From Fragilaria crotonensis (taxonomy: Eukaryota; Bacillariophyta; Fragilariophyceae; Fragilariales; Fragilariaceae), in the NCBI GenBank assembly GCA_022925895.1, contig JAKSYS010000703.1, forward strand, positions 1 to 31,897: a stretch of DNA of 31,897 bases, in the 5' to 3' direction. The notes below the pieces were generated by a model. That model saw only the letters and a list, made by a program, of their open reading frames with translations. It was not told where the DNA came from and made no database searches. Position 1 is the first letter of the stretch. The number at the start of each line of letters is the position of its first letter. This document shows positions 1-9,315 of this stretch, piece after piece. The position numbers and the translations under genes are program-made.

Positions 1-17
1 ACAATTGATGAAAGAGG

Positions 18-3000
18 ATGAGCAAAGTCGATGGAGCAACGTCCTTGGACAATGAACAGTTCAGAGATCTGAAGAGTCAACTACGGAGACTCAAGGCGGG
101 CAGCACTCATGCATCAGTATTACAATCTCTTGCGAACATGTGTCGCGAAGAAGAGGCGATTGCGGATGAACAAACCTACACCAGCAAACGCGGGAGTAAG
201 ACTGCCGAGAACTGAGCCCGTGAATCGTTCTGGAAACGACGATTCGTCATCCGAGGCTCGGAGTCTCAAGATGATGAACCAGATTCCAGTTTGTTTGCAA
301 AGTATGCCAAACAAAAATGCCAACCATCCCAGGATGTCTCGGACACAACAGAGACTAATTTCTCCACAAACGTACAAGAACTCCTGCTAGCAATGACAAC
401 GCAATTTGCAAATGATATTAACGAAGCGTACGTGAGTGATCCATCACAGGTCATGGCAAGGAGTGAAAACAATCCCGACGAGGTAGTAATGAAGATCTGC
501 CAAGTCGCATCGAACATGAAGAATATTGATGAAGACATGCGAAAGTTAGCTGAAGCCAAATCGCACGGAAAAATGACTGCAGACAACGGTTTTACTGGAT
601 TTTCACGGCTGGGTGAGGAGGATTATCTGCAGATAGACGAGGCATCTTCTCAAATGGATTCCAGTGAAGATTCGGAAGCAAGTCAGAGCACAAGTGATTC
701 TGATGACCAGGACAGTGACGATGTTAGTGAATGGGACTCAGACGACGAGTCCTCGTTGGATTCAAATTTTATGGCAGAGATGGCGAATGAGTTGGGTTTT
801 GATATTGATGACGACGTCGACGATGACGATGGTGATGAGACAATTAATTCATCGATTGCGAGCAGGTCGATGGCGAGCAGACGGAAATTTATTCCTCATT
901 TTTCATCCATGATGAAAGTCCACGAAGCATCAACAAGCGAGACTCACTTCACGGATGAGTCGTGCTGTGACTCTTCTATCAATACTGAGGTTCAATCACG
1001 TTCGTACTATCCAGCAAATTTTAAAGCTGGAGGAGTGGATACGCCTGAAACCTCGAATGGATGTCATCTCAGCACATCATGCCGAAATCATATGCTGCCA
1101 TAAAAGCTGCAGAATACCGTGAGCCGCAAGACATGGCGTCGCCAGCTCTGTCAGTGCACCATGGATATCAAGGGTTAACATCAGTGAGTCCACAGACCGA
1201 ATTTGATGGCGAAGCGGATTCGGGCGGCGAGGATTGCGACGTTGATGACGCTGAAGCCTCGGACGACGAAAGTACGCGCTCCCTTGATGATGATGACCTG
1301 ATTCCTATTGTCAATTCGCTATGGTCGGCGTCGAGAATGTACAACGAACCCCACGCATGTACCTCACAAGAATCCGTGGTCACAGCTTTTCATGATAGGC
1401 CAGTGACCCCGTTGCCATTGGCAAGGGCATCTTCCTACCAGCCTTCATGTATGCCAACGCTGCCACGAGCAGCATCACCGCCCTCCCGCAACGCGATTCC
1501 ACAACCGGCGAGTTGTCCTGCAGATATCGATCCTCAGTCTGAGTCAGAGCCGGACGATGACTCGGATGTTTATTCCGACGACGACACGAATGTCTATCCC
1601 GACGTCTCGGACAATGATTCCGACGGAGAGAGCGACTACTTGGCTCAGTTTGAGTCATCACTCGAGGCAAGACCCGCGCGAGGCCGTACGCTACCGGCTG
1701 TCCCACTCCATGGCGAGAATCTTCCTGAAAGTGCAAATGTACCTTCGATGGCATCGCAAAGCTCATTGAAATCGAAGCAAGCACCGAGCGCTTCAGGCCG
1801 TTACAGAATCCCCTTCCGGAATCGGAACGAATGTTGGGTGCTTCGATGCGTCAGGAAAACCGAATAAGATGGCTGCTATTAGAGGCTCCCAACGTCTGGG
1901 AATCTTATTTGGGCAAGATTGTCGCTATCTGTCAGATCTGAGCATTGCGGCAAGACTCGCTGGTGCAGTTGATGAAGACGTTGCGCCATTCGGTCCAGCG
2001 AAAACTGCGTCGAGGCAATCACAAGCTTCGTTTCCCGTCAACTCTAGCGAGATATACAAAAGCGCCCATGTGCGGTCCAGAACAGATGCAGTGACGAGAT
2101 CGGGAAAGCCTTCATCACGCCGAAACTGTGCGTCGAGAGGTGTCTACGCAAGGCAGATTGCTGCCTGCGTCATTCAACAATAACACTGACAGTGCTGATG
2201 TGGATGGCAAACTTTTGATCGACTGGAACACCTCAGATAGTGGTCTGTTGGTTTCATGGGGCGACGGTGCTGACAGCGACTCGGACGCTTGCGTCGAAGC
2301 TCGGCTGGTTGGAAGGGGCGATGGCTCTCAAAGTGACGATGAGTTCGATCAGAAGCCAATTGTTTCTAATTGGAATGCAAGGCAAAATCATCGCGAAGAA
2401 GGCGTCGCAGTAAAGCGCCCAAGCGACGAGTCAGTTCCACAACCTTGCCATTTCTCGTGTGATGCCTCCCCAGTAAGGTCTGATAGGAAGCTGGATGTGG
2501 CCGAGCGTGCAGTCCAAGGTTCAGAGTTCTGTGTCGATTACCCCCAACACGCGAATGTGCGAGATTTGAAAGAAAGTTATTCATTGGGGTGGATTTCCGT
2601 GACAGTGATGGAATAAGCCCGGTCTCCACTGTGACGTCCGTAATTCCCGAGTCGCCAATCGAGAGCGTTCATGGAAAGGTAGCACCAGACGACAGGCTTC
2701 GGCTCGGCGAGTTTCGTTTCATGATGCCTTCAAAACGCTAGCGCAAAGTGAAGACGATCTTCAAGAACAGAACGTGCGTCGCGACCTCCAGCGCGAAGCC
2801 GTCTTTCCTCGCGTTGACTTTCGATTAGGCCAGAAGAGGAGGACACGCCGTCTGAAGAAAGGAGAAGGAGATAGTCAGAGTACGAGACGGAGAAGAAAGC
2901 ATCGCGAGAACGAAATCAAGTCAGTCATGGGGATTGAGAAGTGTTACATTGAAGGATTATGCATGATCGACCAGTCACAGGGAAAGACGATCGCCTGCAA

Positions 3001-3019
3001 GATGAAGTCGCAGATCTAG
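18..3019 (+). pseudogene. Broken gene for a long acidic Ser/Asp-rich protein
   Basis: I do not recognise a family. One strand reads as coding for 3 kb but only by moving between frames: about 18-1090, 1061-1750 (next frame), 1760-2610, roughly 2592-2660, then 2670-3019. The product would be about 990 residues. It is dominated by acidic serine-rich tracts (for example DDDVDDDDGDE near 805-840 and SDSDDQDSDDVSEWDSDDES near 690-755; another at 1540-1640) and ends in a basic stretch (near 2840-2910, with RRRRKHRE) that could be a nuclear localisation signal. Three in-frame stops, all TGA, lie at 213-215, 1939-1941 and 2092-2094, each in a context where CGA (Arg) reads well. No catalytic motif or membrane segment is visible. 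The composition suggests a disordered regulatory or phosphoprotein, which is inference. The gene may begin upstream of the window. Introns could explain some but not all of the frame changes. Confidence 0.5.
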
Positions 3020-3379
3020 AAGTAGAGCAACCTAGGTCCAGACGTTTTGTCCAAATTCGATTCGTACGGTTAGACTATCTTTGTCTTCTCTGTTTCTGAT
3101 AAAAGCATTCCAAACTTCATCCTCAGCGAGCATCCTGCGACTGGTTATTGATCGATTCACTTAGTTGATCGACTCTTCAACAATAAAACTGATGATATTG
3201 TGCACCCCATACCTGTCCTCGTTTCAATAGTGAGTGACGACATCGCTATAGAATGAAGGAATGAAAATGCGTAATCGACGATAGAACAGAAGGATTTCTA
3301 TATTATACATGTACAACAATGGAATATCCATCAATCCCTTCGCCCAGAAGCCCGCGGCATATTTTGTCACTTTCTCTCA
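3020..3379. other. Convergent intergenic region
   Basis: This stretch lies between two genes that converge on it, the acidic gene on the plus strand and the ankyrin gene on the minus strand. It holds the AATAAA above and a short TATATTATACATG tract near 3298-3310. I see no ORF with biased composition and no repeat. Confidence 0.5.
3182..3187 (+). promoter_or_regulatory. Possible polyadenylation signal AATAAA
   Basis: A canonical AATAAA lies 163 bases after the last stop of the acidic gene, in AT-richer DNA. It is placed correctly for that transcript. A six-base motif occurs by chance, so support is modest. Confidence 0.35.
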
Positions 3380-3630
3380 TCATTTTAAGACACGGCGCCG
3401 CTTGCTTTCTCTCTTGTGCAATTCCAAATCTTGCCGGAGGATATTTGCCTTTCTAGTACGCAAATGTTCCTCGAGACAGTCTGCAATGTCAAACAATTCG
3501 CATTTGCGAGCAATGTCCAGAGCTGTCGATCCTGCTTTATTCCGAACACTCACATCTACCCTGACATCTTTCAGCAGCTTGCAAATAATGTCGAACCGAC
3601 CCCTGAGAGTCGCCCAGATAAGGCATGTGT

Positions 3631-3648
3631 TGCCATGAGCACCTTGGA
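3631..3648. repeat. Target-site duplication, left copy
   Basis: TGCCATGAGCACCTTGGA, identical to the copy at 4800-4817, borders the LINE fragment. In the ankyrin frame it encodes part of the QGAHG turn at the start of a repeat. Confidence 0.9.
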
Positions 3649-4799
3649 AAAAAAAACTAGAATTCAAATTAACGTGCTATCGCTACGCCCAATACGAGAA
3701 GACGTTCGACCCGCACGGATAGGCACTGTACTGGAGTATACAGTAGCTATCGTCACTTGTTCGACCTGAGAAGCCACCTCTAGCGCGCGCCAAAGTAGTC
3801 TCGAATCGACCTCATACCAGTAGTCGCTCTCCGCTTAACTCGGCGATAGCTATCGCGAAAGATCGGGGCATTAATTGCCAGCCAATTCTGAGTAACCCGC
3901 AAGGAATGCTGTTCATGTTCCGTCACATCAGCGTAATAACTTCTGAACGTGTGTTTCATAAAGTGTGCGGTGTCGGTATATCTCGAGAGTTGTCGCCTCA
4001 CCTCGCGAGTAGTTGTCTCCAGCCTGGTACGTTCGTCATGTCCGTGCACTTCTCGATTCCTTTGCTTCCACAACTTATACCACTGTTTCCACAAAAGTAA
4101 AATCACGTTCGCTTGCCATGTTGAACGTTGGCTCCGTCGTCGTCTTCGCCGTGTTGAGGTCAAATGATATCGTCGCTGTTGAGATTCCCAAGCCGCACTA
4201 AACCGCCCGAGTAATACTTGTGCCCATCCGATCTTGTTTTGTTGAAGAATAATTTCCCGCAATGTAGGGTGATACTCATCTGGACAAAGGTTGATGTCGT
4301 TGTCGGAAGAATCAAACCATTGACGCAACCCATCCAGCATTAATTCACACAGCATCGGTGATGTATTCGAGTGAATGAAGGAGTCTCGGAGTCGCGCCAG
4401 GAGCTGTGTCCGCCATTCGCCACGAGTGCTGTGCTGACATCGGATGATGTGAAAATAATCGTCGGGGAACCGCACAACGCGCACTTACGATTCCCCCCGT
4501 CGAATTTGTTCGCCTGAGCTGCCGTGGGTAATAACCGATGCAAAAGTTTAACAATGTGAGTGTGAGGTATTGCCGTGCGATTGATGGCTGAAGCATGAGC
4601 TTCCCAATTGATACATTGAAGGGTAAACTGGGTCCATCCGTTCTTCGTCCTGATATACTCGAGAAGAGGTTCATGGGATGCCTCGTGAAGTAACACAGTG
4701 GAATATCTGCCGGTGACGGTCCCATCAGCTAAAACCAAGTGCGCTTTGGCTAAGGGTGACAATAAGACGATCGGTCGCTGAGCTCCATATTCCAGATTG
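3649..4799 (-). mobile_element. 5'-truncated LINE (non-LTR retrotransposon) fragment
   Basis: This 1.15-kb insert sits inside the ankyrin gene. It is flanked by perfect 18-bp direct repeats, and removing the insert plus one repeat copy restores the ankyrin frame exactly. Its coding strand is minus, it carries only the C-terminal part of a LINE polyprotein, and coding sequence runs right up to the 5' boundary, as expected for incomplete target-primed reverse transcription. At the 3' end, about 120 bases after the stop, the sense strand ends in a run of T (nine A on the plus strand at 3648-3656) rather than the usual poly(A). Confidence 0.85.
3780..4797 (-). pseudogene. C-terminal part of a LINE polyprotein, frameshifted
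   Basis: Two overlapping frames together read as one protein end of about 340 residues. The first frame (4797 to about 4480) includes NGWTQFTLQCINWEAHASAI, a segment ending in LLHRLLPTAAQANKFD, and then CALC. The second (about 4480 to 3780) supplies HIIRC, completing a CxxC...HxxxC zinc-binding pattern, followed by LMLDGLRQWF, QQNKIGWAQVLLGRFSAAW, LLWKQWYKLWKQRNREVHGH and a basic end. From memory this arrangement is typical of the region after the reverse transcriptase in LINEs common in diatoms; no search was possible. The frame change lies in the CCCC run near 4477-4480. Reverse transcriptase and endonuclease domains are absent, so the copy cannot move by itself. Confidence 0.7.
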
Positions 4800-4817
4800 T
4801 GCCATGAGCACCTTGGA
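4800..4817. repeat. Target-site duplication, right copy
   Basis: Second perfect copy of the 18-bp sequence at 3631-3648, on the 5' side of the minus-strand LINE fragment. Confidence 0.9.
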
Positions 4818-5727
4818 CATTCGCATCCACCTTTTCATGTTTCAACAACTCGAAAACAACATCCCATTGATCCCATTGATCCTCTGAACAGGCCAAGTAA
4901 AAGGGTGTTCGGCCTTTATCATCTGTAACGTGAACATCCACATCCTTGTGCTTCACCAACTCGCAAACAATGTCCAACCTTTGATTGATGCATGCAATCA
5001 TGAGAAGTGTTCGGCCATGATCGTCTCTGATATTCACATCCACATCCTTGTGCTTTAACAACTGGCCAACAATGTCCAAACTTCGATTGTTGCATGCAAT
5101 TATGAGTGGTGTTCGGCCTTTCTCATCCCTTACGTTCACATCCACGTCCTTGTGCTTCAACAACTCGCCAACAATGTCCAAGCGTTGATTGTCACATGCA
5201 ATTATAAGTGGTGTGTGGCCTCGTCCCTTTTCGATATTTACATTCACCTTGGTGTGTTTCAATAATTTGCAAACAATCTCCAAGCATCCATGGGTGCAGG
5301 CCATTAGGAGTGGTGTACGACCATACCAATCTTGGGCATTCAAATCCACGTCCTTGTGTTTCAGCAACTCGTCGACAAGGTCCAAATATCGATTGTCACA
5401 TGCAATGATGAGTGGTGTACGGTCGGCCCAATCCATGGCATTCACATTCACACTCTCGTGTTTCAACAATTCGCAAACAATTCCCAAATGGCGTAAGCGG
5501 GTGGCATGGAGAAGAGATGTCATGCCATCACAATCCCGATAATTCACATTATTAGCCTGCTGCAAACAAAGTTGCAGGCCATTACGATCCTCAATTGTTA
5601 GATTGGGTGTGGCATCAAGGATCGTTTGTATGTTCTTTTTGAATGTTCTGGACACACTTGCGTCCGTTGTCGTGTTCGAATTCTGCAGTCGTGCTGGTAC
5701 TGCTGCTTCCATGTTATTACTCATCAT

Positions 5728-5967
5728 GTATTTTTAACAAGTTACCAGGTACAGATGAATGACAAGAGGGGAAGACTTTCTTACAGATGCAATTGTGTAC
5801 TCCGCAGTAGTTGCTTGTTGCCTCGGATAGATGCAAGACCATTCACAGACACAATTAGCAATTCGTTGAAATCTGTATTCTGTGTATATATGCATACATT
5901 ACGTCGTACATTACTTCGACAACGGTTAAGTGTGGTTTTCCAGCTACAGTCGTCAGAGTACTTTACG
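5728..5967. promoter_or_regulatory. Divergent promoter region of the ankyrin gene
   Basis: The 240 bases upstream of the ankyrin ATG separate it from a small plus-strand ORF. The region includes a TATATATGCATACATT tract near 5885-5900, which could serve the plus-strand ORF. No initiator or TATA element is convincing for the ankyrin gene. Confidence 0.3.
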
Positions 5968-6255
5968 ATGGCTACTGGACCTTCCAGTGCAGTGCCCATC
6001 CGTGTGAGTCGAAGGAATCATCTCGCCAATACTCACTGTTGTCGCACGAGAAGTGTGACCAAGAGAACAAAAGCATCAATCACTTTTGACAGTGGTGTCA
6101 AGTCAGCCAAGCGTTATAGTATTGTCGGCGACGATCACATAGCAACGAAGACAACGAGCGACGAAGACGACGAGAAACAAAGACAACGAGCGACGAAGTC
6201 AATCACGATGCTGCGACGAGCGACGAAGGCAACGAGCGATGAACAAGACGAGTGA
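5968..6255 (+). CDS. Small basic ORF of unknown function
   Basis: An ATG at 5968 opens a 95-codon frame beginning MATGPSSAVPIRVSRRN. The first 55 or so residues are basic with a normal composition. The rest (TKTTSDEDDEKQRQRATK and onward) is simply the translation of the low-complexity block and ends at the TGA at 6253-6255. I recognise no family. It may be the 5' part of a gene whose remainder was replaced or overrun by repeat DNA, or not a gene at all. A possible AATAAA lies downstream at 6634-6639. Confidence 0.25.
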   Translation: MATGPSSAVPIRVSRRNHLANTHCCRTRSVTKRTKASITFDSGVKSAKRYSIVGDDHIATKTTSDEDDEKQRQRATKSITMLRRATKATSDEQDE

Positions 6256-6580
6256 TGAAGACCACGCCACGACGACGCTGCGACGACTACAAGCGACGGC
6301 GGCATAGCGACAACGAGCACGACGACGCTGCGATGAAGACGACAAAAGACGACGAGCGACGGCAACATAGCAACGAAGACCAGAACGACACAGGGACAAG
6401 ACAACGAACAAGAGGACAAGCGACGGTAACATCATAACAACGAAGATGCAAGCGACGGCGATGCGAAGACAACGGCGACATAATGACGAAGACGATGAGA
6501 AACGGCAACATAATGACGAAGGCGACGAGAAACGGCGACGCGAAGACAACGACGCGACAAGCAACGACAACGGCGAATAA
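6130..6580 (+). repeat. T-poor GACGA/AACGA low-complexity block
   Basis: About 450 bases are built from degenerate short units such as ACGAAG, GACGACGA, AACGAGCGACGAAG and GCGACGGC. The plus strand is almost free of T while A, C and G are well mixed. There is no fixed period, so this is an old degenerate simple-sequence tract. It produces long Ser/Leu/Val-rich frames on the minus strand and Lys/Arg/Asp-rich frames on the plus strand that should not be read as genes. Confidence 0.8.
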
Positions 6581-6967
6581 CTTAATACTACATCTACTAG
6601 TAAAATCTTTGCCACTAACTTGTTGTTCTCCAAAATAAATACCACTCCTAGTATGAATCCTAACCTAACATTTATTGTCATGAATCAGCGACACTTCTTC
6701 TCATCCTCCACAAAGTGACTCTTCTTGGAATGAGGGAGAACAAATGGTGGATGAGGCTGAACAATATATTCACAGCGTTAGATTTATGAATGTACAGCTG
6801 GTTTCACAATCAACCCTCCTGACGTAAGGTGGAGTAACATTTCTACAGGTGTACACTAAATTCCATAGTGGACGTCAGCAAATCTCACGACAAGATCCAA
6901 TCGCACAAACGACCTTCACACAAGAACAAGAATCAGATCAGTTGACACCTTGCATTAACCATGGTGT
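6581..6967. other. Non-coding spacer
   Basis: This AT-richer stretch lies between the low-complexity block and the minus-strand pseudogenes. Apart from the AATAAA at 6634-6639 I see nothing: no biased ORF, repeat or strong palindrome. Confidence 0.5.
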
Positions 6968-7330
6968 TCAGATAGCCTCCTCCTCCTCCCTCAACGCCGC
7001 CAGCACAAAGCGAGTATCAAAATCTAATGCACACCGATGTGTCCTGAAATGTTTCATCAGCTTTTCAATCTCCTTGAAGAGAAGCTGCTGTTTTTCAGGA
7101 ACACAACAAGCAACGTCACCAGGAGGAGCATCGCCATGAGAATTGTTGCGATTGTCGGTTCTGTTGTTCCCACCTTCAACTTGTGAAAGGTAGTAATATG
7201 TGCAAATGTATGCACGTGCTCTTGATGCGAACTTCCTTATCCGTTCTTTTGTCAGTACAGATTCAGGACATAAGCACTTCATGACAAGATTCATGAAATT
7301 GGCTCGCCCTTTTTTTTCACGAATAGGAGT
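6968..7330 (-). pseudogene. Fragment of a multicopy unknown family (RARAYICTYYYL / HRCALDFD)
   Basis: The minus strand encodes MNLVMKCLCPESVLTKERIR, then a segment ending in FASRARAYICTYYYL, a poorly conserved linker and FKEIEKLMKHFRTHRCALDF. From memory, short proteins with this RARAYICTYYYL...IEKLMKxFKxHRCALDFD pattern occur in many copies in diatom genomes, probably in transposon-associated genes; the function is unknown to me. The fragment joins directly onto a different family upstream through the GAAAAAAAAGGGC tract near 7309-7321, so it is either a remnant brought there by rearrangement or one exon of a composite gene. The C-terminal LREEEEAI comes from a CTCCTCCTCC run. Confidence 0.45.
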
Positions 7331-8732
7331 CCTTCGCATTTTTGCCTTCGCTCTCATCGCTTCGTTCATGACCGTCCACATAATATCCTTTCTTTTGTGT
7401 GTTATACGAAAACCCTAATCGATGCAGCCATCGCCAGCATGTCGGTATACTAAAATTTCGGATTCCATGTTCAAGCAGAAACATTTCTTGACTTAATGGC
7501 TCATGATTCAATCTATCGGTAGTACCTTCTTCAATGCGGCACTGTTCCATGTCGTCACACCATTGTTTGAATAGTTCTGGTATTAGCTTTTCCAGGCAGA
7601 ACGAATGCACAATTCCACCGTCAATGTTGTTAAATTGCTTAATCCAAAGCAGTAATCTTTTCTTCCGCTTTCGGGAATCTTAAAAATAAGAGAGGCAAAG
7701 GCCTTTTTCCTTCGAACGATATGATTGGGATGTAAAAATGTTCCTCGTTTCGAAACTCAACATTCCAATCTTGAGCAGGTCCACGATGTGTTGCTTGTAC
7801 CAATCAAGCTGATTTAGTTGTTCGCATGCCTTGGTACAACACTGCTGCCAGGTCCATTTATTCATTTGTGCAATGGCAGTTTGGTATGCGAAACACAGAA
7901 TTATGGCTCGACCTCGGAGCATGAAGATATCTAATGCTGTGCAAAGATTATCAGGGTCTCTACCCTCAACAACATTTCTCCACCCATTCTGATCTTCGCT
8001 CACTGACTTTAAAATCTTGATGTGATGCTCAATGTGTCTTTAGTGTTGTGTCCCTCAACTTCTCCAAACGCGCGAGCGTTTGGCCTGAACAAATTGTATG
8101 CTTCCGACTATCCCAGTAGGAAAACCTGTCAGCCTGAAAATGAACCGATTCGTCGACCACAATGGCATCTGTACCTAAACTATCCACCACTTCCTGGATG
8201 CTACCGGTGCGCTGACGTTTGTTTGAAGTTGTCTCAGGATGTGTCACGTCACTTGTATTGTTGTCGTGAAATGAAAGCAGCGACAGGATGCTGGGGGCTC
8301 TTACTGATGACCGGGTTGACTGTGTGGCGAGCACATTGTTTGCATTCAAGTGCACTCTCTCCTTCCAATTTGTATCAAGCGGACTTGGATAGGCAACTTG
8401 TGTATTTGGATCCGTAACCAAGTAGTACCACTTCCTCTGAAAGGTCACTCGGAATATTCCAGAATTATTTGTGCCGTCAAATCTTTCCATCAAATGCCCA
8501 TTAAAATCCAATTTGCTTGAATCATTGCCGCATTGAAACTCTTGACATCAATCAAATGCACATCTGCATCAATGAGACCAGATGCTCTCAGGGCTTCGGC
8601 CCAAGTCTCTGCCGGTAGCCACTTCTTCCACACCCTTCGACGAAACATTTCGTCAGCACAGATCTTAACGAAGGCACTCCGAATAATAGCAAATTTATAG
8701 CCAGAACTCTTGAATTGGACTGACTCGTTCAT
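7331..8732 (-). pseudogene. Decayed copy of a multicopy, probably transposase-related family
   Basis: Starting near the ATG at 8730-8732, the minus strand reads through several frames. First comes about 80 residues (MNESVQFKSSGYKFAI...VKSFNAAMIQANW). After a frame change near 8500 there is a linker with FRVTFQRKWYYLV, and after another near 8015-8030 GWRNVVEGRDPDNLCTALDI and MNKWTWQQCCTKACEQLNQL. An in-frame TAA at 7680-7682 interrupts the same frame, which resumes with HSFCLEKLIPELFKQW and ends in WRWLHRLGFSYNTQKKGYY plus VDGHER. From memory, GWRNxxExRDP...WTWQQCC...RWLxRLGFxYxxxKKxxYVDGHER is the N-terminal half of a large diatom family with a DDE-like C-terminal half, which is missing here. 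Two or more frame changes plus a nonsense codon indicate a dead copy. Confidence 0.55.
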
Positions 8733-9315
8733 ATGGCTGGATACTGAAGGCAATCACCAAGCCCTTTTTCAGCGTCAGTCAGGCCAATTACGCAAGTGTG
8801 ATCTGCAGTGTTGTGTCAAATATCATGGTCGAAGCCCTCGTTGCGACCGAGTAAAGTATTTGGATTCGTGACGTCGTTTCACGGTATCTACATGCGAAAG
8901 AATATGCTCATGTACAATTATTACTGCGGCCTACTTCAAGATCCTTGATTGCGTAACCAGCTGTACAGTCGGCAAGAAAGTACTGGAGTACGGCATGAAT
9001 TTGCGACACTAAAGACAAAAAACACCCGGAAAACACAACTTTTCTGTGTTCACGATAAAAAAGGCCGGGTACTAGCGTAATAAGTAACATTTTCGAAGAT
9101 AAAAGTTGGGGGGTGAGTTTTTCATCTCAACTTTTCGTTCCGATAAGGGAGGCCCTATAAGTAACCAGTGTCGAATTAATGTTTTGTTGAATCCTGATAC
9201 ACGATGTACATTCATCGTACAGTACTACGTTGTACGTGTATCGTAGTAATAGTGCTTCGAAATGCACAAAAACCACGAGACTAGTCATAAAACGCCCCGC
9301 GGAATCTTCAGCAAG
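8733..9315. promoter_or_regulatory. Divergent intergenic region upstream of the DUF1800-DUF1501 gene
   Basis: No convincing ORF is present. An imperfect inverted repeat lies at 9196-9242: GATACACG at 9196-9203 pairs with CGTGTATC at 9235-9242, and the flanking GTAC motifs extend the stem with a 2-nt bulge. It sits about 75-120 bases before the preferred start codon and could be a regulatory site or a small palindromic repeat. An ATG at 9262 is in frame with the gene, but starting there would place 18 polar residues ahead of the signal peptide. Confidence 0.35.

Larger units (their letters stand above)
3380..5727 (-). pseudogene. Ankyrin-repeat protein gene split by a LINE insertion
   Basis: The gene starts at the ATG at 5725-5727 and reads without a frame change to 4801, then resumes in frame from 3631 to the TGA at 3380-3382. 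Without the insert the product is about 392 residues. After a roughly 45-residue Ser/Thr/Asn-rich start there are about nine ankyrin repeats of 33-34 residues with the usual signature (RTPLIIACDN, LDIVGELLKHKDVDVN). One repeat is longer because a 9-bp unit is duplicated near 4860-4880, giving DQWDQW. The last repeat leads into a basic C-terminal tail. There is no signal peptide or membrane segment, so a cytoplasmic or nuclear protein-binding role is the default; partners cannot be inferred. As it stands the reading frame enters the LINE and stops at 4750-4752, giving a 325-residue truncated form lacking the last two repeats. Confidence 0.85.

Noticed and set aside
213-215. In-frame TGA read as selenocysteine
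   Set aside because: No redox-type context or SECIS-like structure is apparent, and two further TGAs plus frame changes point to decay.
1380-1784. Minus-strand 134-codon frame opposite the acidic gene
   Set aside because: The plus strand shows the consistent Ser/Asp bias of the gene on both sides of this region; the minus frame is Arg/His-rich noise.
4820-5510. Regularly spaced repeats resembling a CRISPR array
   Set aside because: The period of about 100 bases equals 33-34 codons and the repeats translate to ankyrin repeats; the setting is eukaryotic.
6199-6681. Minus-strand Ser/Leu/Val-rich frames
   Set aside because: They are translations of the low-complexity T-poor block, with no domain structure.
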